Assembly (NCBI GenBank): GCA_036493755.1
Contig: DASXPG010000106.1
Span: 14,152-78,151 of the forward strand
Length of the DNA: 64,000 nt
Source: DASXPG01 sp036493755
Lineage (GTDB): Bacteria > Gemmatimonadota > Gemmatimonadetes > Gemmatimonadales > JACORV01
Reading direction: 5' to 3'
The notes beneath the pieces are model-generated. The model made no database searches. It was not told where the DNA came from and saw nothing but the letters and a program-made list of their open reading frames with translations. Below, piece after piece: positions 17,397 to 26,630 of the stretch (the first letter of the stretch is position 1; every line of letters starts with the position of its first letter). The translations under genes and the position numbers were made by a program.

Positions 17397-19654
17397 GCGC
17401 GGCCGCCGCTGCGCGCCGCGCCGGAGCCCGACAGCCGCTCGGATACGACGCTGCGACCGAACAGGCGTCGGCGGCTTCGCATCTCCGCGGCATCGATGAG
17501 CATGCGTCCCGCCCAGCGGTAGACGTTGAATTCCTGGATCAGCGCCCGCATCAGGCGCATGCGGGCCCGCTGTTCGCCCTCCGGCATGGTCAGGGCCATG
17601 TACAGGCCGGTCGCGCACTGGTCGGTATCGTACGGGTTGACGATGATCGCCTCCGGAAGCTCCCGCGCCGCGCCGGTGAACTGGCTGAGCACCAGCACGC
17701 CGCGTTCGTCGTCCCGGGCGGCCACGAACTCCTTCGCCACCAGGTTCATGCCGTCGTGCAGACTACTGACGAAGCACAGGTCCGCTGCCCGGTAGTACTC
17801 GTACACATTTTCCGGCTCGTGGTGGGCGGCGGTGAACATGATCGGAGGATGTGCGGCCGAGGCGAATCGCCCGTTGATCCGCTCCACCAGCGCACGCACC
17901 CGGGCTTCGTAGTGTTGGTACTCCTCGATCCGGCTGCGGGTCGGTGCGCCAATCTGAATGAAAGTGAAACGGCCGACCAGCTCGGGATGAAGCTCCAGCA
18001 GCCGCTCGACCGCGCGCAGCCGTTCCTCGATTCCCTTGGTATAGTCGAGACGATCGATGCCGGCGCCGATCGCATGAGTCGACGGCAATCCATGACGGGC
18101 CCGCACCCGCAGGCGGCAGGCCTCCACGGGCTCGGCGATCAGCGCCGGCGGAAGCGGCCAGCCGATGGAAATCGGGTAGCGCTTGACCGCGGTCGGCGAT
18201 CCTCGGTACGAGACGGTGAACGTCTCCCGGTCCACCCGCGCCTCCAGCGACCGATCGACCGTGTCCACGAAGTTGTTGCGGTGGAATTGGGTATGAAACC
18301 CGAGGATGCTGCTGCCCAGCAGGCCATCGAGCAGCTCCTCGCGCCAAGGGCAGATACCGAAGGCCTCGGGGTTTGGCCAGGGAATGTGCCAGAAGGTCAC
18401 GATGGTGGCGTCGGGCAGCGCCTCGCGGATCATTCGGGGCGCCAGCGCCAGATGATAGTCCTGGACCAGGACGATGGGGTCGGACGAGGAGCTCTCCTCC
18501 ACTACCGCGTCCGCAAAGCGCTGGTTGACGCGGCGATACTGCTCCCAGTCGGCGCCGCGAAAAATCGGTCGCACATGGGCGATGTGGCACAGCGGCCAGA
18601 GCCCCTCGTTCGCAAAACCGAAGTAGTAGCCCGACTCCTCCTCGCTGGTCAGCCAGATCCGCCGAATGCGATAGGCCGGCTGCTCCGGCGGAATTCCGAC
18701 CCGGTCGTTCGCGTCGACGACCTCACGGTCGGCGGACCCGCTGCCGTGGGCGATCCAGGTTCCCGAGCAGGCGCGCATGATCGGTTCCAGCGCCGTCACC
18801 AGGCCGCTGGCGGGACGCTGGATCACGATCTCGGTGCCGCGTCGGACGTGGATGTAGGGCTCGCGATTCGACAGTACGATGATTTCCTGGCCACGCAGCT
18901 CACGATGCAGCAGGTCCCGCAGCGTGTCCGGGCCCCACGTGATGTAGTCGTGGTGTCGCTCGCGATGCTCCGCGTCGAGGTCGCGAATCAGCGCCCGCAG
19001 ATCGTCGGCGATGGGACGGAACTCGGGCAGCTCCGGTGCCGCGACCGGCCGCAGTAATCCTTCTCCTCGCAGCAGCGCGCGCACCCCCTGCTCCCAGCCA
19101 CGCCAGCTCAGCTGCGCGATGACGACGGTGATGAGCGAGACCGTGACCGCGAGCCCGACAAAGAAATAAAACAGGTATCGCCGGGTGTCCCGGCTCCGCC
19201 GGACCACGAAGCTCATGTCGTGGACCAGCACCAGCCGGCCGGCCGGCGCGCTATCGGTCGCCAGGGGTTTTACCGATACCAGCAGCGGGCCGTCGGGGCT
19301 TGCGAGCACGTGACCATCGGGGCCGGGATAGCGATCCAGCGAATCACACGCCAGCGCCGCGGGCATGGTGGCGGTCGCGACCGGCGCGGCCGCGGGCGAG
19401 GAGCAGTACCCCACGGCGTACAACCGTTCGTCCTGGATGAGCCGCGCGAAGTACTGCAGCATGCGGCCGCGATTGGCGCCGCGGGTCAGGTCTTGAAGCG
19501 GTTCCTCCGCCGAAACGGCGATGAGGTTTGCCCGGATATCGAGGTCGCGGGTGAACCATTGAACGGTCAGGCGATTGACCAGGGGCTGCACCGCATATGC
19601 CAGTGCGCCAAGCGCCAGGAGCAACGGAATGATGAATCGCAGTGATAGCCGCAT
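17393..19654 (-). CDS. otsA: Membrane-anchored trehalose-6-phosphate synthase (GT20) with N-terminal sensor-like region
   Basis: 753 residues. The GT20 domain begins near 256 (IIVLSNREPY) and keeps VQDYHLAL, FWHIPWPNPE, GIDRLDYTKGI and SSLHDGMNLVAKEF, so it should join UDP- or ADP-glucose and glucose-6-phosphate. It is preceded by about 250 extra residues: TM1 at about 6-25, an extracytoplasmic domain at about 26-158, TM2 at about 160-182, and a HAMP-like basic/coiled linker (RALIRDLDAEHRERHHD). That is the plan of a sensor kinase input module. Ordinary OtsA lacks it. It heads the trehalose operon. Confidence 0.92.
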   Translation of the reverse strand: MRLSLRFIIPLLLALGALAYAVQPLVNRLTVQWFTRDLDIRANLIAVSAEEPLQDLTRGANRGRMLQYFARLIQDERLYAVGYCSSPAAAPVATATMPAALACDSLDRYPGPDGHVLASPDGPLLVSVKPLATDSAPAGRLVLVHDMSFVVRRSRDTRRYLFYFFVGLAVTVSLITVVIAQLSWRGWEQGVRALLRGEGLLRPVAAPELPEFRPIADDLRALIRDLDAEHRERHHDYITWGPDTLRDLLHRELRGQEIIVLSNREPYIHVRRGTEIVIQRPASGLVTALEPIMRACSGTWIAHGSGSADREVVDANDRVGIPPEQPAYRIRRIWLTSEEESGYYFGFANEGLWPLCHIAHVRPIFRGADWEQYRRVNQRFADAVVEESSSSDPIVLVQDYHLALAPRMIREALPDATIVTFWHIPWPNPEAFGICPWREELLDGLLGSSILGFHTQFHRNNFVDTVDRSLEARVDRETFTVSYRGSPTAVKRYPISIGWPLPPALIAEPVEACRLRVRARHGLPSTHAIGAGIDRLDYTKGIEERLRAVERLLELHPELVGRFTFIQIGAPTRSRIEEYQHYEARVRALVERINGRFASAAHPPIMFTAAHHEPENVYEYYRAADLCFVSSLHDGMNLVAKEFVAARDDERGVLVLSQFTGAARELPEAIIVNPYDTDQCATGLYMALTMPEGEQRARMRLMRALIQEFNVYRWAGRMLIDAAEMRSRRRLFGRSVVSERLSGSGAARSGGRA

Positions 19655-19766
19655 CCAGCCTCAAGAGTATCGCGGACGAGGGTGCACATGTTGCCGGGAC
19701 CGATATACGTTGATGAATGGGCAATACACTGCATGACGAGTTCCGTGCCGTGACGGTCGTGCGCGA

Positions 19767-20162
19767 ATGAGCCAGCCCGATCTTCCCGATGACGTCCGGC
19801 GGCTGATCCAGACCAGCATCCCGACGCTCGAGGCCCTGGAGATCGTGCTGCTGCTCGCCCGCGATCCCGGCCGGGAGTGGCACGCGCAGGCGATTCCGCA
19901 ACTGCTGGTCCCGACGCCGGTCAGCGAAGCGGCGGTGTCCCAGTACCTCGCCGTTCTGGCGGAACAGGGCATCGTCTCCGTCCGTGACGATCAGCGGTTC
20001 GTGTATGAGCCGCGCACTCCGGAAATCACCCGTGCCATCGAGGGCCTGATCGTCGCCTACCACCAGCGCCCCGTAACCCTCATCCGCACGGTCTACGCCA
20101 GCGCCGAGATGCGAACCATCCAATCGTTCGCCAGCGCCTTCCGGCTCAGGAGGGACGTCTAG
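19767..20162 (+). CDS. Winged-helix DNA-binding protein, function unknown
   Basis: 131 residues. A winged-helix pattern is visible: LEALEIVLLLARDPGREW, AIPQLLVPTPVSEAAVSQYLAVLAEQGIVSV, RFVYEP (helix-turn-helix then wing). No ligand domain is obvious. It is the first of three overlapping genes with two DUF5985-like membrane proteins, and is divergent from the trehalose operon 112 bases away, so it could regulate either. That is inference. Confidence 0.78.
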   Translation: MSQPDLPDDVRRLIQTSIPTLEALEIVLLLARDPGREWHAQAIPQLLVPTPVSEAAVSQYLAVLAEQGIVSVRDDQRFVYEPRTPEITRAIEGLIVAYHQRPVTLIRTVYASAEMRTIQSFASAFRLRRDV

Positions 20163-20431
20163 TGGAAACGGTGAAGGTTGCCCTCTACGTCCTGGCGACG
20201 ATCACCTGCCTCGCCTGCACGGCGCTGCTGATCCGCCAGTACCTCGACACCCGGGCGCGCCTGTTGCTCTGGAGCGCGCTCTGCTTCGTGGGATTGTCGC
20301 TGAACAACCTGCTGCTCGTCGCCGATCTGGTGGTGTTTCCGGCGGTGGACCTGCGGCTCTACCGGCACCTGGCGTCGCTGGCGGGCATGCTCTGTCTCCT
20401 CTACGGTTTCATCTGGGAGGCCGAGCGATGA
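20162..20431 (+). CDS. Small membrane protein, DUF5985-like (first copy)
   Basis: 89 residues from a GTG that shares one base with the upstream stop. Three hydrophobic helices: VALYVLATITCLACTALLI, LLLWSALCFVGLSLNNLLLV and LASLAGMLCLLYGF. The spacing RQYLDTRARLLLW...LNNLL recurs in the next protein, suggesting an ancient tandem duplication. Family assignment is from memory of this short three-helix layout. Function unknown. Confidence 0.75.
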   Translation: METVKVALYVLATITCLACTALLIRQYLDTRARLLLWSALCFVGLSLNNLLLVADLVVFPAVDLRLYRHLASLAGMLCLLYGFIWEAER

Positions 20432-20706
20432 GGCTCTGGTTCATCGATTTTCTGGGTGGCGCCGTGACCGTGACGTACCTCGTCGCCGGGCTCTTCTTCC
20501 TGCGTTTCTGGCGCCGCTCGCGGGATTCCCTCTTCCTCGGCTTCGGCTGCGCCTTTCTCCTCATGACGTTGAACCAGGTCCTTGCCTCCTGGCTCGGCTC
20601 GGACAACGAGCGTACCGGCTACACCTACGTCCTGCGGATCCTCGGTTTTCTGTGGATCCTCTACGCCATCGTTCGCAAGAACGTGGGGGCGCGGCCGCGG
20701 GCCTGA
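20428..20706 (+). CDS. Small membrane protein, DUF5985-like (second copy)
   Basis: 92 residues, starting at an ATG that overlaps the previous stop as ATGA. Three helices: FLGGAVTVTYLVAGLFFLRF, SLFLGFGCAFLLMTLNQVLA and YVLRILGFLWILYAIV, with a charged tail. RFWRRSRDSLFLGFGCAFLLMTLNQ mirrors the first copy. The two probably pair in the membrane; what they sense or carry is unknown. Confidence 0.75.
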   Translation: MRLWFIDFLGGAVTVTYLVAGLFFLRFWRRSRDSLFLGFGCAFLLMTLNQVLASWLGSDNERTGYTYVLRILGFLWILYAIVRKNVGARPRA

Positions 20707-20721
20707 TTCATCCGCGGGCGC

Positions 20722-22410
20722 TCACCACGGGGCGACGTCGAGCATCACCCGTTCCAGCGCCGCCGCCGTGGTCAGCAGGATCAGCTTGTCGCCCGCCTGC
20801 ATCCGCACGTCGGGCCGCGGCGCTATCATCCGTTCATCCCGCATTATCGCCAGGATCTCGATCTCGTCGTCGATCTTGCCGCGCTCCGGACCGAAGCCAC
20901 GCCCGACCCAGGCGCTCGTTTCGCGCAACGACCCGACCAGCAACTGCCGATCGTTGGACAACTCGGTCGGGACCCCGGCGCGCAGCCGTTCGAGCAACGC
21001 TTCCCCGGCGGGCTCGAGCGGCCGGACCTGGCGCTGCTGCTCGAGAATGCGCAGCGCGATCTCGAGATGCTCGGTGTGGTGCGCGGGAGAATCAGCCCGC
21101 CGCGGCACCTGCTCCTGGTAGAGGCTCTTGTAACGCAGATGCTGCGAGAGGCGGACCTGCACGATGTAGCTGATCGTCACCGCCAGCGCGGCGGCGACCA
21201 GGAGGGTATACCCCCCGGTCATTTCCGTGACCATCATCAGCGTGGCCATCGGGACCCGCGCGGCACCGGCGAATACCGCGGCCATGCCCACGATCGCAAA
21301 GGGCGCTGCCGTCTTGTGGATCACCTGGGCGAAAAACGCCCCGAGCATGGTGCCGATGTACAGACTGGGAGCGAACACGCCCCCGGAGCCCCCCGAAGAA
21401 ATCGTCAGGCTCATCGCGATGGTCTTGGCGAATACCAGCAACAACAGCGTCAGCGTGAGAAGCTGCCCGTCGATGGCGCGCTGCATCCAGCCGTATCCAC
21501 CGCCGATCACCGGCGGCAGTGCCAGCGCGATGACACCGGTCAGCAGGGCACCGATCGCCGGCTTGACGGCCGGCGGAATCCGGAGCTTGTGGAAGAGATC
21601 GCGGGTGTAGTAGAAGGCCAGCGGCAGCAGCACCGCGACCAGTCCGGAGGCCAGGCCGAGGGCCGTGAACCAGACGTAGTCGATGCTCTCGGGATTGTTG
21701 ATCGCCGGAATGACGAACAGCGGCCGGAAGCCGGTGAAGACGCCGTTGACAGCATAGGCGACCACCGAAGCCAGCATGGTGTACAGCAGCGCGCCGCTCT
21801 CGAACTCCATGTCGGCGTAGAGAACCTCGATCGAAAACAGCGCCGTCCCGATGGGCGAGCGGAAAATCGCCGCGAGGCCGGCCGACATGCCGATGAGCAG
21901 CAGCAGCCGCCGATCCTCTGGACTGCGGTGCGTGATGCCCGCGTACCACGAGCCGATACCGGCGGCAACCAGCGCCGTCGGACCCTCGCGGCCCGCCGAG
22001 CCACCGGAGCCGATGGTGAGTCCCGACGCCAGCATCTTGAGCGGCGGCACGCGCGCCCGCAGCGCGCCGTCCGCCCGGTGGAAGGCCCGCACCGCCGTAT
22101 CGGTACCGTGGCCCTCCGCCTCGGGCGCCAGCCAGGTGATGAGGAGACCGCAGAAGAGGCCACCGACCGCGGCGACCACCGGCACGAGCCACAGCCCGAA
22201 CCGGCCGATGACCTCCTGCGGCGAGCCTCCCTCGTTGACGAGGCCCGGCGGCTGGTAGCCCGCCAGCCTGCCCAGGAAAAGCGACTGAGCCACATTCAGA
22301 ACCAGCGTGAAGAGCTGGGCCGACGCCGCGCCGCCGATACCGAGGAGGAGGGAATCCAGCAGCAGGCGCCGCTGCCGCCGGGCCACCGATTCAACGGGGG
22401 CCGCGGTCAC
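20722..22410 (-). CDS. ClC-family chloride channel with C-terminal TrkA-C-like domain
   Basis: 562 residues. ClC selectivity-filter motifs are present: GSGGSAGREGPT with gating Glu E142, GGSGGVFAPSL, and a Tyr near LRYKSLY. Where E. coli ClC has its internal proton-transfer Glu (FIIEE), this protein reads FSIEV, so it may be a channel rather than a Cl-/H+ antiporter. The C-terminal 130 residues look like TrkA-C (LVGSLRETSAWVGR, ILAIMRDERMIAPRPD, AGDKLILL), a ligand-binding regulatory domain. Its start overlaps the ligD stop by four bases. Confidence 0.93.
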   Translation of the reverse strand: MTAAPVESVARRQRRLLLDSLLLGIGGAASAQLFTLVLNVAQSLFLGRLAGYQPPGLVNEGGSPQEVIGRFGLWLVPVVAAVGGLFCGLLITWLAPEAEGHGTDTAVRAFHRADGALRARVPPLKMLASGLTIGSGGSAGREGPTALVAAGIGSWYAGITHRSPEDRRLLLLIGMSAGLAAIFRSPIGTALFSIEVLYADMEFESGALLYTMLASVVAYAVNGVFTGFRPLFVIPAINNPESIDYVWFTALGLASGLVAVLLPLAFYYTRDLFHKLRIPPAVKPAIGALLTGVIALALPPVIGGGYGWMQRAIDGQLLTLTLLLLVFAKTIAMSLTISSGGSGGVFAPSLYIGTMLGAFFAQVIHKTAAPFAIVGMAAVFAGAARVPMATLMMVTEMTGGYTLLVAAALAVTISYIVQVRLSQHLRYKSLYQEQVPRRADSPAHHTEHLEIALRILEQQRQVRPLEPAGEALLERLRAGVPTELSNDRQLLVGSLRETSAWVGRGFGPERGKIDDEIEILAIMRDERMIAPRPDVRMQAGDKLILLTTAAALERVMLDVAPW

Positions 22411-25049
22411 GATGCGCCCCCGCTGCGCGCGTGTTTGCGTCGGCCGAAACGCGCCGCGAGCGCCTCGAGCGCGCCGGGCAAGTCGGGCTTCAAGTCGAGG
22501 ACCGGCACCAGTGGATCGGTCTTCAGCTTCTTCATGCGCGCCGGCACGCTTCGGATGGTGAAATCAAGCATATCGAGTTTCGCATTGACTTCCTTCCACA
22601 GGAGTGGCGTCGAGACCATCGCACCCTTCACCGGACGTACGCTGAAGGGAGCGGCGAGCAGCTGACCCTGCCCGTTCTGCATGTAGTCTACGTAGACCTT
22701 TCCTTCGCGTTTGCGAATCTGCCGGATCACGGTGGTGATCTTCGGCAGATCGGCGACGATCGCGCGGGCCAGCAACCCGCCCAGATCGCGGGTCTGCTCG
22801 TAGGTGCAGAGTCGCCCCATCGGTATCAGCACGTGAAGACCGGAGGATCCGCTGGTCTTCACGAAGGCGGGAAGGCCGAGCTCGTCGCAGAGCTCCTTGC
22901 AGGCCAGCGCCGTGGTGACGACGTCGGTGAAGGGCGCACCCTTGGGATCGAGATCGAGGATGCACCAGTCCGGCGTCTCCAGGGTCGCCACCCGGCTGCC
23001 CCAGATATGGAGCGGGATGGCGGCCATATTGGCGATGTAGAGCAGCGCCGCCTCGTCGCCGACGACGAAATAGTTGAGATCGCGCTGCGAATCATCGCTC
23101 CAGACGCTCACCGTCTTCACGAACTCACGGGCGTACCCGGGCGCGTCCTTCTGATAGAATGACTTCCCCTCGATCCCGTCCGGATACCGGGTGAGGACAA
23201 GACACCGATCGCGCAGATAGGGGAGAATGAAAGGCGAGATCGCGCGATAGTAGTCGATCAGATCGCCCTTGGTGTAGCCCTCTTCCTTCCAGAAAATCTT
23301 CTTGAGGTTGGAAAAGTTGAATGCCGGCTTTGCCTTTGGAGCGGCAATTCGGGATGCCGGAGCGCGGGACGCGGCCTGCGGGATGGGGAGCCCGGAGCCG
23401 GTCGATTGGTTGTCTTGCGCTACTAAATCAGCGTCCGATGATCCGGGCTCCTCGTCCTGCAGGCCGCGTCCCGCGTACACGCATTCCTCAGGCTTCTTGT
23501 CATCACGAAACCGGAGAAATACCGGCTGCCTGAGCAGGCCATCGTTGGTACGCTCCTTGAACCGCACCTCGGCCACCATCGTCGGATCGACCCACATCTC
23601 GTCGGCGCCTTTGGGAATCGGGCCGCTGCAAGGCGGCGTTTTCCGCCGATGCTTCTCCAGCTCCCCCGACACCTGGTCGAGCTGCTTGCCGCTGAAGCCG
23701 CTGCCGGCCCGTCCCATGTAGACCAGCGTGCCATCCACGTACTGTCCCAGGTGCAGCGCGCCGAATCCCGCGCGCGATCCCCTGGGCTGTGACGCGCCGA
23801 CGACGACAAAATCGTCGGCCTTGTCGGCGCGGATCTTGATCCAGTCCCCCGAACGGCGCATGCGATAGACCGAGTCCTGCTTCTTCGCCATGATCCCTTC
23901 GAGTCCCAGCCGCTCGACCTGCGCGAAGAGCGCCTCGCCCTCTTTCTCGAAGTGATCCACGAAGCGGAAGGGACCGGCCGGCGGCAGAATCGTCTGAAGA
24001 ATCATCTTGCGGGCGAGCAGCGGCACGTCGCGCAGATCGTAGCCCTGCGCGGCGATCAGATCGAAGCAATAGAAGGTGGCGGGATTCTCGACCGCGGCCT
24101 TGGCGATGTCGCGGGGGCGCGAATTGCGGGCCCGCTGCTGAAGTCTCTGGAAGCTGGGCATGCCGGCGGCATCGTGGCAGGTCACCTCGCCGTCGATGAT
24201 CAATCCCTCGTAAGGCATCGCCGCCAGCGCCCTGGCCAGCTCGGGAAAACTCGCCGTCAGATCGAGGCCGTTGCGGCTCCAGAGCCTGGGCGTGTTGTTC
24301 TCGTTCGATGCGATGATCCGCCAGCCATCGATCTTCAGCTCGAAGATCCAGCCGGCGCGCGAGAACGCCTCGTCCCGGGTCTCGGCGAGCATCGGCTTCA
24401 CGCTCGCGGCGCTCAGCTGCGCCGGCTTGGCGCGCACTTCCTGGAGCAGTTTGACGAGCTTCGCCGGCCGGTCGGTGCCCTTCTCGAGGTCGTCGACCGT
24501 CAGCCCCGAGAGCACCGACGAGTCGGGAAAGTCGTCGCCGTCCTCGGAAACCTGGCCATCGCGCTCCTTGATGAGGAGCCATTCCTTCTCGGCGCGCTTG
24601 ATCTTCACCAGCGTCCAGCGGCCCTTGAGCTTGTAGCCCCGGAGATCGAAAAGAAGTTTTCCCTCGGCCAGTCCTTCGCGCCAATCGCCAATCGGCACCC
24701 ATTCGCCGCGATCCCAGACGATGACCTGCCCCGCCCCGTAATTGCCCTCGGGGATGACCCCCTCGAAGTCGCCGTACTCCAGAGGATGGTCCTCGACCGA
24801 GACCGCGAGACGCTTGTCGGCGGGATTCTTCGACGGACCCTTGGGAACGGCCCAGGATCGGAGCGTCCCACCCATCTGGAGGCGGAGGTCCCAGTGCAGG
24901 CGGGTGGCCGCGTGCTTGTGGACGACGAACAGCCGCCCCTCTGCCGGGGTAGGAGCCAGCACACCCGAGGGCTCGGGCGTCCGCTCGGCGGTTCGCTTGG
25001 CCCGGTACGCGCTCAGGCCGTCGTTGTCAGGCTTTCGAGTTGCGGCCAT
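22407..25049 (-). CDS. ligD: ATP-dependent DNA ligase LigD (phosphoesterase-ligase-polymerase)
   Basis: 880 residues in the order 3'-phosphoesterase (about 35-190; HWDLRLQMGG, DHPLEYGDFEGVIPEG), adenylating ligase (nucleotidyl lysine K239 in ELKIDGW; OB-fold MVAEVRFKE), a linker rich in Ala/Pro/Ser, and primase-type polymerase (D699 and D701 in LDLDP; TSGSSGLHV). This is the Pseudomonas-like order; mycobacterial LigD has the polymerase first. With the divergent Ku gene it forms the bacterial non-homologous end-joining pathway. The ClC gene follows in the same operon. Confidence 0.97.
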   Translation of the reverse strand: MAATRKPDNDGLSAYRAKRTAERTPEPSGVLAPTPAEGRLFVVHKHAATRLHWDLRLQMGGTLRSWAVPKGPSKNPADKRLAVSVEDHPLEYGDFEGVIPEGNYGAGQVIVWDRGEWVPIGDWREGLAEGKLLFDLRGYKLKGRWTLVKIKRAEKEWLLIKERDGQVSEDGDDFPDSSVLSGLTVDDLEKGTDRPAKLVKLLQEVRAKPAQLSAASVKPMLAETRDEAFSRAGWIFELKIDGWRIIASNENNTPRLWSRNGLDLTASFPELARALAAMPYEGLIIDGEVTCHDAAGMPSFQRLQQRARNSRPRDIAKAAVENPATFYCFDLIAAQGYDLRDVPLLARKMILQTILPPAGPFRFVDHFEKEGEALFAQVERLGLEGIMAKKQDSVYRMRRSGDWIKIRADKADDFVVVGASQPRGSRAGFGALHLGQYVDGTLVYMGRAGSGFSGKQLDQVSGELEKHRRKTPPCSGPIPKGADEMWVDPTMVAEVRFKERTNDGLLRQPVFLRFRDDKKPEECVYAGRGLQDEEPGSSDADLVAQDNQSTGSGLPIPQAASRAPASRIAAPKAKPAFNFSNLKKIFWKEEGYTKGDLIDYYRAISPFILPYLRDRCLVLTRYPDGIEGKSFYQKDAPGYAREFVKTVSVWSDDSQRDLNYFVVGDEAALLYIANMAAIPLHIWGSRVATLETPDWCILDLDPKGAPFTDVVTTALACKELCDELGLPAFVKTSGSSGLHVLIPMGRLCTYEQTRDLGGLLARAIVADLPKITTVIRQIRKREGKVYVDYMQNGQGQLLAAPFSVRPVKGAMVSTPLLWKEVNAKLDMLDFTIRSVPARMKKLKTDPLVPVLDLKPDLPGALEALAARFGRRKHARSGGAS

Positions 25050-25078
25050 AGCTGTAAGACCTTATCATAGCGGACCTT
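25050..25078. promoter_or_regulatory. Divergent ligD/ku intergenic region
   Basis: Only 29 bases separate the two ATGs (CTTATCATAGCGG core). Neither start has a recognisable Shine-Dalgarno sequence, so overlapping divergent promoters with very short or absent leaders are likely. No operator is evident. Confidence 0.4.
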
Positions 25079-25957
25079 ATGAGCCCTCGTCCAATCTCCG
25101 GCGCGACCCTTTCCTTCGGCCTCGTCTCGGTCCCGGTCGAGATGTACCCGACCTACGAGTCGAGCGCTACGGTCGCATTCCACCAGATCAATCCGAAAAC
25201 CGGCGCACGGGTGAAGCAGGAGCTGGTCGATTCCAAGACCGGCGAGAAGATCGAGCGCGCCGACATCGTTAAAGGCTACGAATTCTCGAAGGGCCAGTAC
25301 GTCACGTTCACCAAGGACGAGATGAAGGCCCTCGAGGCAAAGAAAACCGAATCGATCGACATCATCGAGTTCGTCCCCGCCGACAAGGTCGATCGCCTCT
25401 TCTTCGATCGCGCCTATTTTCTGGGCGTCGGCAAAGGCGGCGACCGCGCCTACATCCTCCTCGCCGAGGCCCTCAAGAAGACCAAGCTCGTGGGCATCGG
25501 GCAGTACAACGCCCGCGGAAAATCCTACCTCGTGATGCTCCGCCCGATGGAAAACGGCCTCGTTCTGGAGCAGCTCCACTATGCCGACGAAGTCCGGGAT
25601 ATTGCCGACATTCCGAAGCCCGAAGGCCATGCCAGTCCGCGTGAGCTGGAGTTGGCGATTCAGCTCATCGACCAGCGGAAAGCGGCAGAGTTCAAGCCCA
25701 AGCAGTTCAAGGACGAAGTCCAGGAGCGGGTCCGCGAGCAAATCGAAAAGAAAGTGGCGGGAGAGGAAATCACCGCCGAGCCCGCGGCCGAGCCGGAGAC
25801 GCAGGTGCTCGATCTGATGGAGGCACTCAAGCGGTCGATCGGCGGAAAGAGTCCCGCCGGCAAGAAAGCCGCGGCGGAAAAGCCGGCGCTGAAGGCGGAG
25901 CGCGGCAAGGCCGCCCCGAAGCACACGACGAAGGTCAAACGGCGCGCCAGCGCCTGA
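25079..25957 (+). CDS. ku: Ku DNA end-binding protein
   Basis: 292 residues. The Ku core is at 1-205: RPISGATLSFGLVSVPVEMYP, HQINPKTGARVKQ, IVKGYEFSKGQYV, IDIIEFVPADKVD, GKSYLVMLRPM. The tail from about 210 is Lys/Ala/Glu-rich (KSPAGKKAAAEKPALK, KVKRRASA), typical of bacterial Ku and used for DNA or LigD contacts. It forms a homodimeric ring on double-strand ends and recruits LigD, encoded divergently next door. Confidence 0.97.
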   Translation: MSPRPISGATLSFGLVSVPVEMYPTYESSATVAFHQINPKTGARVKQELVDSKTGEKIERADIVKGYEFSKGQYVTFTKDEMKALEAKKTESIDIIEFVPADKVDRLFFDRAYFLGVGKGGDRAYILLAEALKKTKLVGIGQYNARGKSYLVMLRPMENGLVLEQLHYADEVRDIADIPKPEGHASPRELELAIQLIDQRKAAEFKPKQFKDEVQERVREQIEKKVAGEEITAEPAAEPETQVLDLMEALKRSIGGKSPAGKKAAAEKPALKAERGKAAPKHTTKVKRRASA

Positions 25958-26057
25958 GGCCCGAGACGGTTTCTCGCCCGGTTTCGGAGGCGCGGCTCTT
26001 GCCAAGAACGCCGCGGCTCCCATCATCTAGTATGCGGAACCGACGGAAATCGCCCTC

Positions 26058-26627
26058 ATGGCGATGAATCAGGAAGCTTTGCGCAGCCGGCTCCTCATCG
26101 AGCTGGATTGCGTTTCTCTCGATGCCGTCGCCGTCGCCAAGGAACTCGATTCGTCGCAGCTCGGCTGGCGCCCGCCGGGCGGCGGCTGGGGAATCGGCCA
26201 GCTCCTCGAGCATCTCATCCTCGCCAACGACTGTTACCTCGGCATGCTCCGGCCCCGGATCTATGCCCGCAATGCTCCCCACTCCGAGCAGGGCACGGCC
26301 TTCTGGGAGCCGTCGATCGCGGGGTGGCTGCTGGTGGCGGGGCTGCGCTCCAAGCGGCGACTGCCGGCGCCCAAGCCCTTTGCGGTCGGCCCGACGGCCC
26401 GGGAGAAAGTGCTCGACGAGTTTCTCGTCAGACAGCAGCAGACCATGACCTTCCTGCGCGCCACCGCCGCGCTCGACTGGACGCGCCTCAGGATGACCTC
26501 GCCGGTCAACAAGCTGGTGCGGATCAATCTCGGCGACGCTTTTTCGATCATGACGGTACACGCCCAGCGGCACATCAAGCAGATGGAGAAAATCAGGGAC
26601 CTCGAGGGGTTCCCCGGAAAGAGCTGA
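26058..26627 (+). CDS. DinB-superfamily protein
   Basis: 189 residues in a four-helix DinB layout. The expected metal histidines appear at QLLEHLILAND and in VHAQRHIKQMEKI; the WRPPGGGWGIGQ turn precedes the first. Members are metal-dependent transferases (for example with bacillithiol or mycothiol) or uncharacterised. The substrate cannot be inferred. It is a single gene, convergent with the FHA gene. Confidence 0.88.
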   Translation: MAMNQEALRSRLLIELDCVSLDAVAVAKELDSSQLGWRPPGGGWGIGQLLEHLILANDCYLGMLRPRIYARNAPHSEQGTAFWEPSIAGWLLVAGLRSKRRLPAPKPFAVGPTAREKVLDEFLVRQQQTMTFLRATAALDWTRLRMTSPVNKLVRINLGDAFSIMTVHAQRHIKQMEKIRDLEGFPGKS

Positions 26628-26630
26628 CCG

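Noticed and set aside
16838..19057. A 739-residue plus-strand frame opposite the trehalose genes
   Set aside because: It is a shadow of otsA/otsB: Arg/Pro-rich, no recognisable domain, no ribosome site.
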